NCBI RefSeq assembly: GCF_023502235.1
Contig: NZ_JAMFLY010000002.1
Span: forward strand, 434,001 to 498,000
From: Flagellimonas myxillae
GTDB taxonomy: Bacteria; Bacteroidota; Bacteroidia; Flavobacteriales; Flavobacteriaceae
Direction of reading: 5' to 3'
DNA: 64,000 nucleotides
The position numbers and the translations under genes are program-made. Below are positions 34,204 to 43,252 of the stretch, in pieces. The notes beneath the pieces are model-generated. The model was not told where the DNA came from and did not search any database. It saw only the letters and a list, made by a program, of their open reading frames with translations. Positions within the stretch are counted from its first letter, which is position 1. Every line of letters begins with the position of its first letter.

Positions 34204-35340
34204 CTAGTTGGTCTCTTTTCTAAATACCGTAGGAGTTTTTCCGGTTGTTTTTCCGAACGCTGTGTAAAAGGAAGATTTGGAATTAAACCCACATTCCAGA
34301 CCAATAGAAGCGATGGTATAGTTACCGAATTCAGGGTTTAGAAGAATCTTTTTAGCTTCTTCCACCCTAAGTTGATTGATATAATCGGGGAAGTTTCCCT
34401 GAACATTCTCGTTGATCAGTTTTGAAAGGCTACTGGTTCCCATGTTCACCTCACCACCCAAAGTTTCCAGACTAAGATGGGGGTCCAAATATCTTTTGTT
34501 TTCAAGGATGAAATTGTGGATGCGTCCAAAAGTTTCTTTTGATTTGGAAAGGTTTTGTTCCCTGCGTTCCACCAAATCCTCAAATCGCGTGTATTTTTTT
34601 GATTTCTTCAAATCGGCTCTTAGGGCAATCCTATTTTTTAAGGTCACATATCGGAAAAACCCCTGATACCCCACCCAATAAATCAAAATAGAAGAAGAGA
34701 GTCGTAGGGGATAATAGGTATAGGGAGGATCAAATACAGATGAAAAGGTGTTGAAAAGAATGGCGATAGTCCAAAAAACAAAAACAATCCCACCCAACTT
34801 CAAAAACAATCTGATCCATTTGAGATTATCGAACTTTAAAACATTTGGGTACAGCTGTTGATATTTGAAAACCAAACGTATCGATTTTACATAGAGAAAA
34901 ATGGAATATGCCAAGGCCAAAAAATCCTCAAGGTTGTTGTAATCTGTAATGCTCGAAGCCTCCAGCGTTTGATTACTTACCGCCTTAATTAGATAAGCCC
35001 GGGCAACAAGGGCAACCACAAAAAAGACAATGGAGAACTTAAGAAATGGCCATCGCTTTTTTTCAATACCCAAGAAGTACACCAAAAAAGCGTAGAACAT
35101 GGGTACGATGAGGATGTTCCAAGGGAATATGAAGTTTTCCATGAAGGGCCCCACAAAGACCAACTCTTTGTCCATCAACCACGATTGGAAGTTATTCAGG
35201 GAAAGGAAAAGGACGAAGAGATTGAGAAACAGCACGGGTTTCTCTATTTTTTTTCTGAGCAGAAAGGTGCCCATAATGAACAGAAAACCATGGATGGCCC
35301 CTGCCAATAATAAAAAATCGAAAATGGCACTAATTCTCAT
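34204..35340 (-). CDS. Membrane-anchored AraC family regulator
   Basis: A 378-residue protein with about seven hydrophobic helices in the first 230 residues (e.g. FLFIMGTFLLRKKIEKPVLFL, FSIVFFVVALVARAYL) followed by an AraC/XylS helix-turn-helix at about 275-375 (YINQLRVEEAKKIL, SIGLECGFNSKSSFYTAFGK, TGKTPTVFR). Such 7TM-AraC proteins are common in Flavobacteriia and sense unknown signals at the membrane. As the first gene of the minus-strand cluster it is the likely regulator of the genes down to 29904 (inference). Confidence 0.88.
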   Translation of the reverse strand: MRISAIFDFLLLAGAIHGFLFIMGTFLLRKKIEKPVLFLNLFVLFLSLNNFQSWLMDKELVFVGPFMENFIFPWNILIVPMFYAFLVYFLGIEKKRWPFLKFSIVFFVVALVARAYLIKAVSNQTLEASSITDYNNLEDFLALAYSIFLYVKSIRLVFKYQQLYPNVLKFDNLKWIRLFLKLGGIVFVFWTIAILFNTFSSVFDPPYTYYPLRLSSSILIYWVGYQGFFRYVTLKNRIALRADLKKSKKYTRFEDLVERREQNLSKSKETFGRIHNFILENKRYLDPHLSLETLGGEVNMGTSSLSKLINENVQGNFPDYINQLRVEEAKKILLNPEFGNYTIASIGLECGFNSKSSFYTAFGKTTGKTPTVFRKETN

Positions 35341-35506
35341 TTAGCCCTTTTGTTGCTGTAAACGAGCACGGCCGAGCTCAAAGAATTTGTTTTTTTTGAT
35401 TCCCATGTGCAGCGCAAAAATTGTTTTAACCCTTTGTATAAATTTAAGGGATTAAATGGACTTGGGCTTTTTGTCTTGTTTTATGGTGCTTTGATGGGAA
35501 CTTTCG

Positions 35507-36163
35507 TTATTGGAAAGTTAAAGTTTTATTCAGTAGAGAAAATAAGGGATGCCCAGTAAACTCGTCCAAAATATGACCACCGTTGGGAACAATAACCAAT
35601 CTATTCCAGATTTTTCTTTTGTCTAATATGACCTTTGCCTTTTCCGCCCGCTTTTTCCAATAGGTGTCCCGTTCACCAACCACCATTATAATTTGTTGTG
35701 CCGACAAGTTGTTGAGCATTTGATTATTATTCGATTGTGGATTCCCTGGCATGGCTATAACGCCAGATATCCTATTGGAAAAGTTGGAGGCAATCTCAAA
35801 TGCAGCAACACTGTTGGCAGAAAATCCAAATAAAAACTTCTTGCCGCATGTGTAATTGGATTCAATGTGATCCAACAAAACGGACATCGCACTCCGGTTT
35901 TCCATGTGAACCAGACTTTCTACCAAGATCCATCCAAATTGTTCTGGGTTTTTCCCAAAATATCGGCAACCTTGATCAATATCCCCTCCATCCAATCCAG
36001 GGCCAAATAGTACGGGATAACTATGATTCATAGAATAATTTTCAGGTACCGTAATTCTTACAAGTAATTCCTTTTGTCCAATGTTCAGTTTCACGATTTC
36101 AGATTGACCTTGTACAAGCACAGGTGCAAGGGAAATCAATAGCCATATTATTATTTTCATCAT
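35507..36163 (-). CDS. Exported alpha/beta hydrolase (esterase-like)
   Basis: A 218-residue protein with signal peptide (1-20, ending VQGQ). Nucleophile elbow GFSAN gives S115; the catalytic His is probably in NGGHILDEF (about residue 197). HSYPVLFGPGLDGGDI forms the oxyanion region typical of exported esterase/feruloyl-esterase-like or peptidase-like hydrolases. It follows the PD40 lipoprotein gene by 15 bases on the same strand. Substrate unknown. Confidence 0.75.
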   Translation of the reverse strand: MMKIIIWLLISLAPVLVQGQSEIVKLNIGQKELLVRITVPENYSMNHSYPVLFGPGLDGGDIDQGCRYFGKNPEQFGWILVESLVHMENRSAMSVLLDHIESNYTCGKKFLFGFSANSVAAFEIASNFSNRISGVIAMPGNPQSNNNQMLNNLSAQQIIMVVGERDTYWKKRAEKAKVILDKRKIWNRLVIVPNGGHILDEFTGHPLFSLLNKTLTFQ

Positions 36164-36178
36164 GTGTCAAGTAATGTT

Positions 36179-37135
36179 TTAGTTTTCTGTAAGCTTGATT
36201 ATTTCTCCAGTTATCACATCAACCAGGTGAATTTCTGCGCCGTCTTCAAAACTGGTATTGTAAGCCACATATTTTAAATGTTTATCTATGGTCGTGAACA
36301 TGATTCCCTTGTAGGGCACTTCCGCCAGTTTTTTAATATCTTCTCCATGGAGGTCTTCGAGGATAAAAACAGTGGCATTGTTTTGCTCCACCGTTTTCAC
36401 TGAATGGCTACCTGTAATAAATTCACCCTCCAACTCAGGCATATCTTGGGTTCTTTTCGTTTTTTTATTAAAAAGTTGTTTGGTGGCTACATAGTTTTCC
36501 AAATCATCAATTCGGTTAACAAATAATTGACCACCATCCGTTATTTGGGGCCTATTGGTCCTCCCATTTTCGGTAAGCCTCTCCACTTTGTTGCCTATGG
36601 CAAAGTATGCATCTGGTGTAAAGGCATCTTTGGGCCAATGAAAAAAGTAATATCCTTCGCCTGATAAGTCCCAGGAGCTGAACATGTGAAAACCATCTTT
36701 CGTAACCTGTACAAGATGGGTCAGTGTTTTACCGTCGGAAGATATGGACCTCATTTGGGCTCCCTCCGCCAAAAAATTGGTATACGCTATTTGTTTTCCA
36801 TCGGGAGACCATTTGGGTTCGGTATGAAAACCTATTGAATCTAAGGTGGAAACTTCACGGTGGTTACTTCCATCTAAATTGGAAACAAAGATTTTGGCTT
36901 TCGATTGGTCAACATCTGTATAGGAGTAATAGGCGATTTCCGAAGCAACGGGATTAAAGTTTGGGCCTAAATCAGGCGTTCCTGATTGCTTTTTCAATTT
37001 TATAGATTCCGATTGGATTTCTGTGCTGTCCTGGATTTCATTTTGTGTTGATATAGTGTTCTTTTTTTGACCATTCTGACAGGAGGAAAAGGCCAAGACC
37101 CCTACCAAAATTCCCATAACTGATTTTAGGTTCAT
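36179..37135 (-). CDS. PD40/TolB-like beta-propeller lipoprotein
   Basis: A 318-residue lipoprotein (LAFSSCQ, Cys19) built of WD40-like PD40 repeats: FNPVASEIAYYSYTDVDQSK, PKWSPDGKQIAYTNF, and further degenerate blades. TolB-like propellers bind partner proteins or peptides and have no catalysis of their own. It probably forms an operon with the hydrolase downstream. A second exported PD40 protein lies at 40409-41425 on the other strand. Confidence 0.8.
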   Translation of the reverse strand: MNLKSVMGILVGVLAFSSCQNGQKKNTISTQNEIQDSTEIQSESIKLKKQSGTPDLGPNFNPVASEIAYYSYTDVDQSKAKIFVSNLDGSNHREVSTLDSIGFHTEPKWSPDGKQIAYTNFLAEGAQMRSISSDGKTLTHLVQVTKDGFHMFSSWDLSGEGYYFFHWPKDAFTPDAYFAIGNKVERLTENGRTNRPQITDGGQLFVNRIDDLENYVATKQLFNKKTKRTQDMPELEGEFITGSHSVKTVEQNNATVFILEDLHGEDIKKLAEVPYKGIMFTTIDKHLKYVAYNTSFEDGAEIHLVDVITGEIIKLTEN

Positions 37136-37349
37136 TGCATTTGAATTTAAATTTTGGGCAAGCTAGTTCCGATTGAAAATTTTTTACATCGGTTTGGGAT
37201 AAACGGACAAAATTGTGATGGAGAATAATTTTAATGGGCTGTATAGAGTCAAATCAATTCATTTAATCCCAGAAATTCCTGTCTATCACAAAAGGTTTAT
37301 CGTTAAGGTTCCACTGATATAATTTCGAGTCGAACAAAAATCCAATTCA

Positions 37350-37868
37350 ATGAAGACAATCAAGATCAAAAAACTTTTATGTGTGGTAATGTTAATATCG
37401 TTTTGTGGAGCACAGGCCCAAATAAAAAAGGAGAATGTTTTAAAAGCATGGGACAATATGACCAAAATGGTGGTCGAAACAGCTAAGGCTATGCCGGAGG
37501 AACATTACGAATTTAAGCCTACACCCGAATTAAGGGATTTTGCAGAACAAATGGCACACACATCCGGTGCCAATTATCTTTTTGCCTCAGTGGTAAAGCT
37601 TGAGTCGCCCAAGCCCAACCCGGTAACAAGTACCAAGGTAAAACAGGAGCTGATAGCACAAATGGAGGGGTCTTTCGCTTTTATTCGGTCGGGGATTGAA
37701 AATTTAAGTATGCAGGATTTAGGAGAGGAAATTGAATTTTTCGGCAATAAAATGTCCAGATTCCAATCCATCTTGATCATGACCTCCCACTTGCAGCGCG
37801 AGCATGGAAAGAGCACAATTTACACAAGGCTGAAAGGTATTCCTCCTGGACCGTCGGGCGGATGGTAG
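37350..37868 (+). CDS. Exported DinB-family protein
   Basis: A 172-residue four-helix DinB-like protein with an N-terminal signal peptide (ends GAQAQ). Metal ligands H (QMAHTSGANY) and HxxxxH (SHLQREHGK) fit the DinB metal triad. The signal peptide is unusual, since most DinB/bacillithiol-transferase-like proteins are cytosolic, though exported versions are common in this phylum. It ends exactly one base before the stop of the convergent lipoprotein gene. Substrate unknown. Confidence 0.8.
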   Translation: MKTIKIKKLLCVVMLISFCGAQAQIKKENVLKAWDNMTKMVVETAKAMPEEHYEFKPTPELRDFAEQMAHTSGANYLFASVVKLESPKPNPVTSTKVKQELIAQMEGSFAFIRSGIENLSMQDLGEEIEFFGNKMSRFQSILIMTSHLQREHGKSTIYTRLKGIPPGPSGGW

Positions 37869-38354
37869 TTAATTTTCGATTGTTTGTTTAAAACCGGCTG
37901 AAACCACTTCCCGATGAATTGTATATTCCGAACCCTTATAGCAAAGTTTGGTATTTCCTATGGGGTGGGTTTCTTCCGGTTTTACTGTATAAAGCCGATG
38001 GAATTCATTGGCAGGGTTACCGGGAAAATTAAAGGAAACCCTCACTGCAGTTTGGATGGTTCTCAGTTTTTCGGAGCTTCTTAATGCGACCCCATGGCCG
38101 CAGGATTCTGAGTCCAAGGTGACCAAACTTACCAATGCAGAAGCATCTTGTCCGAAAGCTTCCCCGTGGTAGTCTACCCCGTACTCTTCTTCATCGTGTA
38201 GCAAGTAAAATATTTCCTGATAGGTAAGTTCGCTTATATCCTTTAGGGATTCCTGAGTATCCGTGTTGCGTTCAGGAGCCGATTTTCTGCCGTCCTTGCA
38301 AGAGTAACATAAAAACAAGAAAATACTTCCGATTATGAAAAGGGGTTTGGTCAT
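37869..38354 (-). CDS. Hypothetical lipoprotein
   Basis: About 161 residues from ATG at 38354, which gives MTKPLFIIGSIFLFLCYSC with a lipobox; the longer frame from 38390 adds a hydrophilic lead without reason. Two cysteines (SCGHG, KLCYKG) lie in the mature part. No family recognised. It is divergent from the LytS-type kinase with a perfect short palindrome TACCTT-AGA-AAGGTA (38396-38410) between them. Confidence 0.6.
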   Translation of the reverse strand: MTKPLFIIGSIFLFLCYSCKDGRKSAPERNTDTQESLKDISELTYQEIFYLLHDEEEYGVDYHGEAFGQDASALVSLVTLDSESCGHGVALRSSEKLRTIQTAVRVSFNFPGNPANEFHRLYTVKPEETHPIGNTKLCYKGSEYTIHREVVSAGFKQTIEN

Positions 38355-38395
38355 CTTATAAATCTGAATTTGGAAGATCGATGAATTCATTTTTA

Positions 38396-38410
38396 TACCT
38401 TAGAAAGGTA
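38396..38410. promoter_or_regulatory. Palindrome between divergent lipoprotein and lytS-type genes
   Basis: TACCTT-AGA-AAGGTA is a perfect 6-bp inverted repeat ending 10 bases before the kinase ATG. It may be an operator, but short palindromes arise by chance. Confidence 0.3.
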
Positions 38411-38420
38411 AATTGATAGT

Positions 38421-39524
38421 ATGCAAAAGCAGCTTCTTCAAAGTTATAAAAATTTGCCTATCCCTTTTGGTAAATTGGGAGTTGCCATTTTGATTGTATC
38501 CTTCTTTTTTATTGCCAAGGAATACACGAACCATCTAGTAAACAACTATAACTACCCCTTTAGTTGGGGGTTTATCAGTTTGCGGATAATTATCAATTAC
38601 GGATTGTGGTTGGTGCTTGCCCCATGTATTGCCATTCTAACCAAAAGAATAAAAAAAAAGGGAAAAACAACTTTAACATGGGCTGGAATAATCATGGGCG
38701 TTTTAATCATTTCCCTGTTACATCGGACACTGGCAACCAAATTATACGATGTGGCCTATTACATGGATTCTGGTTATATGAAGGAGTTCTTTGGGCCCAA
38801 CGGTTTGGTAGCTCTTGTGGTGGGGATTTTTTCAAGTTTAATTGAACAATTAGTCATTTTCGCTGTGTTTTTAGGTGCCGACTATCAAAAGCAATACCTT
38901 CGAAACCAACAGGCGTTGGTACAAGCCCAGATCAGCGCTCTCCAGATGCAATTACATCCTCATTTTCTCTTCAATACCTTGCATTCCATTGCGTCCATGA
39001 TCGATATAGACACCCAAAAGGCACAACAAATGCTTGCCAAAATTGGTGCGTTGCTTCGGAGTATGTTGGAAAATGAAATGGATCAGATGACCACCTTGAA
39101 AAATGAATTGGAGTTCATTCAACATTACCTGGATTTGGAACAGATCCGATATGCCGATAAAATGAAAATAGATTATAATATCGCAGAGAATGTTTTACAG
39201 GCCCAAGTGCCTTGTATGATTTTACAACCGCTTGTTGAAAACGCCATCAAATATGGAGTGGTGCCAGCCCTAAAAAATGGGTACATTCAATTGGAGGCAA
39301 AAGAGCTAAACCTTTCAGCGCCCAATAAAGTACAGCTCGGTCTTACGGTCTTGAATAGCTTGGAACCCAATTGTTCCCAATATCCTAAAATGGGAACTGG
39401 ATTAGGGTTGAAAAATACCAAAAAGAGATTGGAAGGACTCTATGGCAATCTATACGAATTTGAAGCAGGAGCTGTCAATTCTAAACTATATAGAGCACGG
39501 ATTTTCCTTCCCCTAAAAAGATGA
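38421..39524 (+). CDS. LytS-type sensor histidine kinase
   Basis: A 367-residue kinase with four membrane helices in the first 160 residues and a His_kinase domain: LHPHFLFNTLHSIASMI with the phospho-acceptor H181, and an HATPase part with PLVENAIKYGV and GTGLGLKNTKKRL. No large sensor domain. The partner response regulator starts 3 bases later. In this phylum such pairs control exported or surface functions; the signal is unknown. Confidence 0.93.
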   Translation: MQKQLLQSYKNLPIPFGKLGVAILIVSFFFIAKEYTNHLVNNYNYPFSWGFISLRIIINYGLWLVLAPCIAILTKRIKKKGKTTLTWAGIIMGVLIISLLHRTLATKLYDVAYYMDSGYMKEFFGPNGLVALVVGIFSSLIEQLVIFAVFLGADYQKQYLRNQQALVQAQISALQMQLHPHFLFNTLHSIASMIDIDTQKAQQMLAKIGALLRSMLENEMDQMTTLKNELEFIQHYLDLEQIRYADKMKIDYNIAENVLQAQVPCMILQPLVENAIKYGVVPALKNGYIQLEAKELNLSAPNKVQLGLTVLNSLEPNCSQYPKMGTGLGLKNTKKRLEGLYGNLYEFEAGAVNSKLYRARIFLPLKR

Positions 39525-39527
39525 GCA

Positions 39528-40298
39528 ATGAATCTTAGATGTGTAATAATAGATGATGAATATTTGGCTAGGCAGCGGATTTTGAAACTATTGCAAACGC
39601 ATACGGATGTAGCTGTTGTTGGGGAGTGCCGAAATGGAAGCGAAGCCATTGAAAAAATCAGGATCAAGGAACCCGACTTTGTTTTTCTTGATATTCAAAT
39701 GCCCAACCTGAGCGGGTTCGAAATTTTGGAACGGCTAAAAAAGGTGCCCTATGTGATTTTTACGACAGCCTTCGATGCTTATGCGGTCAAAGCTTTTGAG
39801 ATCAATGCCGTGGATTACCTTTTAAAACCCTTTGACCAAGAACGTCTTGATGCCGCCTTGGATAGAATGCGGTCGGTCAAGCAAAATGACCAGGCACTGG
39901 AGTTGGGTAAAAAACTGAGCAATTTATTTAGTGGACTGGAAAATAACAAGGCTCCGGGAGACTTCAGGACCGGATTTGAAATCAAGAAAAATGGGCGCTT
40001 GTTAACGGTAAAAACAGAAGATCTGGTCTTTATAAAATCCGAGGGAAATTATTTGGAACTGCATACGGAAAAGGATATGAACCTTTTTCGAGCAACTTTG
40101 AATTCTGTCGAGACGGAACTTTCTCCCCTGGAATTTATCAGGATTCACCGATCCCTGATCATAAGTAAACGCTATTTGGAAGAATGTTATTATTTGGGCA
40201 ATTCCTACTACAGAATACGGCTCAAGACAGGTTTGGAATTTAGATCGGGCAGGTTGTACAAGGAACGTATTGTTTCCATTCTCCACGAACGTGGGTGA
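39528..40298 (+). CDS. LytTR-type response regulator
   Basis: A 256-residue regulator: receiver domain (about 1-120) with phospho-Asp D55 (VFLDIQMPNLSG) and K in LLKPFD, then a LytTR DNA-binding domain (about 145-250; LVFIKSEGNYLELHT, FIRIHRSLIISKRYLEE). It forms a pair with the kinase directly upstream. LytTR proteins bind direct-repeat sites; a likely target is the PD40 gene starting 110 bases downstream (inference). Confidence 0.95.
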   Translation: MNLRCVIIDDEYLARQRILKLLQTHTDVAVVGECRNGSEAIEKIRIKEPDFVFLDIQMPNLSGFEILERLKKVPYVIFTTAFDAYAVKAFEINAVDYLLKPFDQERLDAALDRMRSVKQNDQALELGKKLSNLFSGLENNKAPGDFRTGFEIKKNGRLLTVKTEDLVFIKSEGNYLELHTEKDMNLFRATLNSVETELSPLEFIRIHRSLIISKRYLEECYYLGNSYYRIRLKTGLEFRSGRLYKERIVSILHERG

Positions 40299-40408
40299 TA
40301 ACTTATATTCCAACTCACCGTTTTTCCCAAATTTCGACATTAGTCACAAATGAAAATTGAATCTGGGCCATGCCCTTTAATTTGGTCTTAAAGAAATGTA
40401 TAAAGACC

Positions 40409-41425
40409 ATGGCCCTTAAACAATTAAAAGCATACTCCCTACAAGCAATAAAAATGGTATTTTGCACCTCGCTGTACACCATTTTCCTGATGTGTGTTTC
40501 CTTTTGTTTTGGACAGCAGAAACAAGCGGAACGTATCTACTTCGATTCAGAAATGGAGAGTAAAAGCATCCCATCGTTTGAAATATTCTCCATGAACCCG
40601 GAGGGCAAGGAAATTAGACAACACACGTTTGATGCCGTGCCCAGACGTGCCAATACTTCTCCAAAATTTTCACCAGATGGAGAGCATGTAATTTTTGGAA
40701 CCTATAAATATGGTGGGTATAAAGTGGCTATTGCCAAAAGTGATTTTAGCCAACAGCGTAAGTTTACCAAAGGACCTCACTATACCTACGTAGGCTCATG
40801 GTCCCCAGATGGTAAAAAAGTCGCATATAATAAGGTGGATACTAAAAACGCTCCATATTACCAAGGAGATTTTGAGATTTTTGTCACGGAACTGGATGGA
40901 ACTTCAGATATAAATCTCTCGAATACCAAGGGTTCTGATTTTGGCCCCATCTGGTCCCCAGATGGTAGGAAGATCTTTTTTGGTTCAGATCGCTCTGGGA
41001 ATTCGGACATCTACGAAATGGATGCAGATGGGAAAAACGTGAAAAACCTGACCAATACCATGGATGTTGATGAGTTTGGCTTTTCACTTTCTCCAGATGG
41101 TAGCATGATTGCCTTTCATGCGATTCCCAAAAAAGGTCAAAAAAGGTATATTGATTTATATACCATGTCCTCCGATGGATCTGGACGTAAGAACCTTACC
41201 CACAACCAAAACGCGAAACGGAATTTGTTTGTCCCGTACTACGAGGGTGCCCCTCCCATTTTTTATGGCACCTCTTGGTCTTCAGATGGTAAAACAATTG
41301 CATTTTCATCCAAACGAAATTCCCCAAATTTTCAAGTTTTTACAATTGGTTTAAACGGGCAAGAACTTAAACAATTGACCCACAATAAGGGTAATAATGT
41401 TTTTCCTGTTTGGCATTCGAGGTGA
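40409..41425 (+). CDS. Exported PD40/TolB-like beta-propeller protein
   Basis: About 338 residues from ATG at 40409 (starts at 40370 or 40454 are possible; both keep the export signal ending CFGQQ). At least five PD40 blades show the SPDG core: PKFSPDGEHVIFGTYK, SWSPDGKKVAYNK, PIWSPDGRKIFFGSDR, FSLSPDGSMIAFHA, SWSSDGKTIAFSSK. It lies behind the LytSR pair and is probably their target or partner. TolB-like propellers in this family act as binding platforms, some fused to peptidases; no peptidase domain is present here. Confidence 0.82.
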   Translation: MALKQLKAYSLQAIKMVFCTSLYTIFLMCVSFCFGQQKQAERIYFDSEMESKSIPSFEIFSMNPEGKEIRQHTFDAVPRRANTSPKFSPDGEHVIFGTYKYGGYKVAIAKSDFSQQRKFTKGPHYTYVGSWSPDGKKVAYNKVDTKNAPYYQGDFEIFVTELDGTSDINLSNTKGSDFGPIWSPDGRKIFFGSDRSGNSDIYEMDADGKNVKNLTNTMDVDEFGFSLSPDGSMIAFHAIPKKGQKRYIDLYTMSSDGSGRKNLTHNQNAKRNLFVPYYEGAPPIFYGTSWSSDGKTIAFSSKRNSPNFQVFTIGLNGQELKQLTHNKGNNVFPVWHSR

Positions 41426-41488
41426 TCCATCTTTATATTTAGGTTGCCACCAGCTTAGAACAGCGGGTTTAACAAAATAAAGTAAGAA

Positions 41489-41503
41489 GGCACAGGATGT
41501 GCC
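41489..41503. terminator. Hairpin between convergent genes
   Basis: GGCACA-GGA-TGTGCC is a perfect 6-bp stem between the PD40 gene and the convergent lipoprotein gene. No T run follows, so a terminator role is weakly supported. Confidence 0.3.
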
Positions 41504-41517
41504 TGCGGGAGCTTACA

Positions 41518-41919
41518 TTAATATCTTTCCAAGAGAAATACCCTATCGGACCCAACATCTTCCATTCTCAACAGGTTGCCTTGCAAACTAAGTATTGATT
41601 TTACAAGAACGCCCGTTCCCACTTCCCATTGGTTGTCCCCAACATGTTCCCATTGTAGACTGGAAAGGCTGAGATTCTCACATCCCGTGGGAGGAGTTTC
41701 GCCAGTTGTCCATCGGGCTGGCGCAGAACCGTCGGTCCGGAATATGTTCACAATTTTTGAACTGCAAAAATCGACCTCTCTTTCCCTGTCCCCTCGAAAA
41801 TATTGTACCGTAATCCATTCGCCAACAATGGCATCGGGCGCAGTAGTGTCATCGCTACTGCAAGCTGTAGTAAAGGAAAGGACGATTAGGAAAAAAATAG
41901 TGTTGTTGAGGTTTTTCAT
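41518..41919 (-). CDS. Lipocalin-like lipoprotein
   Basis: A 133-residue lipoprotein (SFTTACSSDD). The mature part begins IVGEWITVQYF, the pattern of the short lipocalin-like (DUF4923/5004 type) proteins common in Bacteroidota, and ends LLRMEDVGSDRVFLLERY. Function unknown. The gene is followed on the same strand, upstream, by a 58-residue lipoprotein and lies opposite another lipocalin-like gene at 42365, so this small region is rich in unlinked surface lipoproteins. Confidence 0.65.
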   Translation of the reverse strand: MKNLNNTIFFLIVLSFTTACSSDDTTAPDAIVGEWITVQYFRGDREREVDFCSSKIVNIFRTDGSAPARWTTGETPPTGCENLSLSSLQWEHVGDNQWEVGTGVLVKSILSLQGNLLRMEDVGSDRVFLLERY

Positions 41920-41984
41920 TCTTTGGAGTTTAGCTGGATTACGATTAAAATTTGAAAGCTATTTCAGTTTAAAAAATACTGTCG

Positions 41985-42161
41985 TTAAATGGTTGGGGTA
42001 ATGGGTTCGGGTTCTGGAAAGTCGCATGGAACTTCGATAACCCTATTCCCGCCAAGTTGTTGGTTCCCATAAAGTACTTGGGTTTTTGTGCAATCATCAT
42101 CTGAACAGGAAATGAATTGAACTCCAAGTAGCAGCATTAGTAAACAGTAGATTATTTTCAT
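41985..42161 (-). CDS. Small hypothetical lipoprotein
   Basis: 58 residues from ATG at 42161 (MKIIYCLLMLLLGVQFISC), a clean signal with lipobox FISC, then SDDDCTKTQVLYGNQQLGG and a proline-rich end PEPEPITPTI. Too short for a family call. The signal peptide and the position right upstream of another lipoprotein gene support it as real. Confidence 0.5.
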   Translation of the reverse strand: MKIIYCLLMLLLGVQFISCSDDDCTKTQVLYGNQQLGGNRVIEVPCDFPEPEPITPTI

Positions 42162-42364
42162 ATTTGGATTTGTGTGAAGTAAATAACGCAAAAACGATGT
42201 GAATATTTACCACTCGAATCCGTTTATCTTACAATCACCTAAATATGTTTGGATACACACAAGTTTTTCAGCTGCCCCAAACATGACGAAGTTATTTTGT
42301 AGGCGCAAGAGTAGGCAACACAACCAAACCACAAAACAGGTATCTAAAGGAAAAACCTCCCAAA

Positions 42365-42850
42365 ATGAAAAAATTGATCGCATTCTTGGTTTTGGCAACC
42401 CATGCATTTTATTCATGCTCTGATCAAGACGATTTTGACATTGAAACTTCCCTGGTCGGAACTTGGTCCGTGTTTCGGTATGAAATTTCAGAATTTCCAC
42501 AATCCAATGTTCATCAACGATTGGAATTTAAAATCGATGGTTCGCTAATACGATCGGATGTTGTCACCGACTCGTCCGACAAACAAATTCTTGGATACGT
42601 TTCCCAGGCCTTGGGAACCTATGAGGTTGATGGGGATAGAATTAAACTTTCGTACCCTGGAATCCATTTTCAAAGTGACACTTCGGTTCCTTTTGTTGCA
42701 TTGAACGATTTGGAATTTCAGGAGGTCGGATTTTTCCACGAGTATGTTTTTTCATTGACCAAAACCGATTTGTACATGAGTTACATTTGTAAGCCCAACG
42801 AAAATTGCGCCAATACTGGCCCAACTAAATTTGTTAGGGTTCATGATTGA
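42365..42850 (+). CDS. Lipocalin-like lipoprotein
   Basis: A 161-residue lipoprotein (THAFYSCSDQ). The mature part has the lipocalin-like opening SLVGTWSVFRYEIS and repeated strands (RLEFKIDGSLIRSD, GTYEVDGDRIKLSY). It resembles the protein encoded at 41518-41919 in fold class, but sequence similarity is low. No ligand can be named. Confidence 0.65.
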   Translation: MKKLIAFLVLATHAFYSCSDQDDFDIETSLVGTWSVFRYEISEFPQSNVHQRLEFKIDGSLIRSDVVTDSSDKQILGYVSQALGTYEVDGDRIKLSYPGIHFQSDTSVPFVALNDLEFQEVGFFHEYVFSLTKTDLYMSYICKPNENCANTGPTKFVRVHD

Positions 42851-42931
42851 TTTTTAGATTTACTAACGCTGGATTTCGATTTTTGGAATTTTTAAAAATT
42901 ATACCCTTCAACCTTTGTACTGGATTTCGCT

Positions 42932-43144
42932 CTAGGTCTTTTGTATAAACCCCTCCGTTAAGGCCAAGAACATTTGGAGTGAAATGTCATTGAGATAGCT
43001 TTTATCTTCCCCAAACACCTTTTGAACGTCGTCCGTTTCCGCATTGGCGTCCTCAATGTATAAGATCTCGTGTTTGTCGCACATTTTCATGCCAATGCTG
43101 AACCTCTTTTTTACCTTGTACTTTTTTACTTTGCGAATTTCCAT
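42932..43144 (-). CDS. Small hypothetical protein
   Basis: About 70 residues from ATG at 43144 (MEIRKVKKYKVKKRFSIGMK), basic at the start and acidic in the middle (EDANAETDDVQKVFGEDK). No signal peptide or known domain. A longer frame to 43177 is possible. The gene lies 108 bases downstream of the Nudix-type regulator stop on the same strand. Coding potential is only moderate. Confidence 0.4.
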   Translation of the reverse strand: MEIRKVKKYKVKKRFSIGMKMCDKHEILYIEDANAETDDVQKVFGEDKSYLNDISLQMFLALTEGFIQKT

Positions 43145-43252
43145 TAGTTTGAATATTGGTTTGATAATATGACACATTATTAAGGTGGATTGTCACTAGA
43201 ATTGGCAGGGGTTCAGGAACTAAAATGAAACAGGAGTGTAGTTGTTTGAGAA

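Noticed and set aside
37350-37868. DNA damage-inducible DinB polymerase
   Set aside because: The protein is the small four-helix DinB/DUF664-like fold with a signal peptide, not the Y-family polymerase that shares the name.
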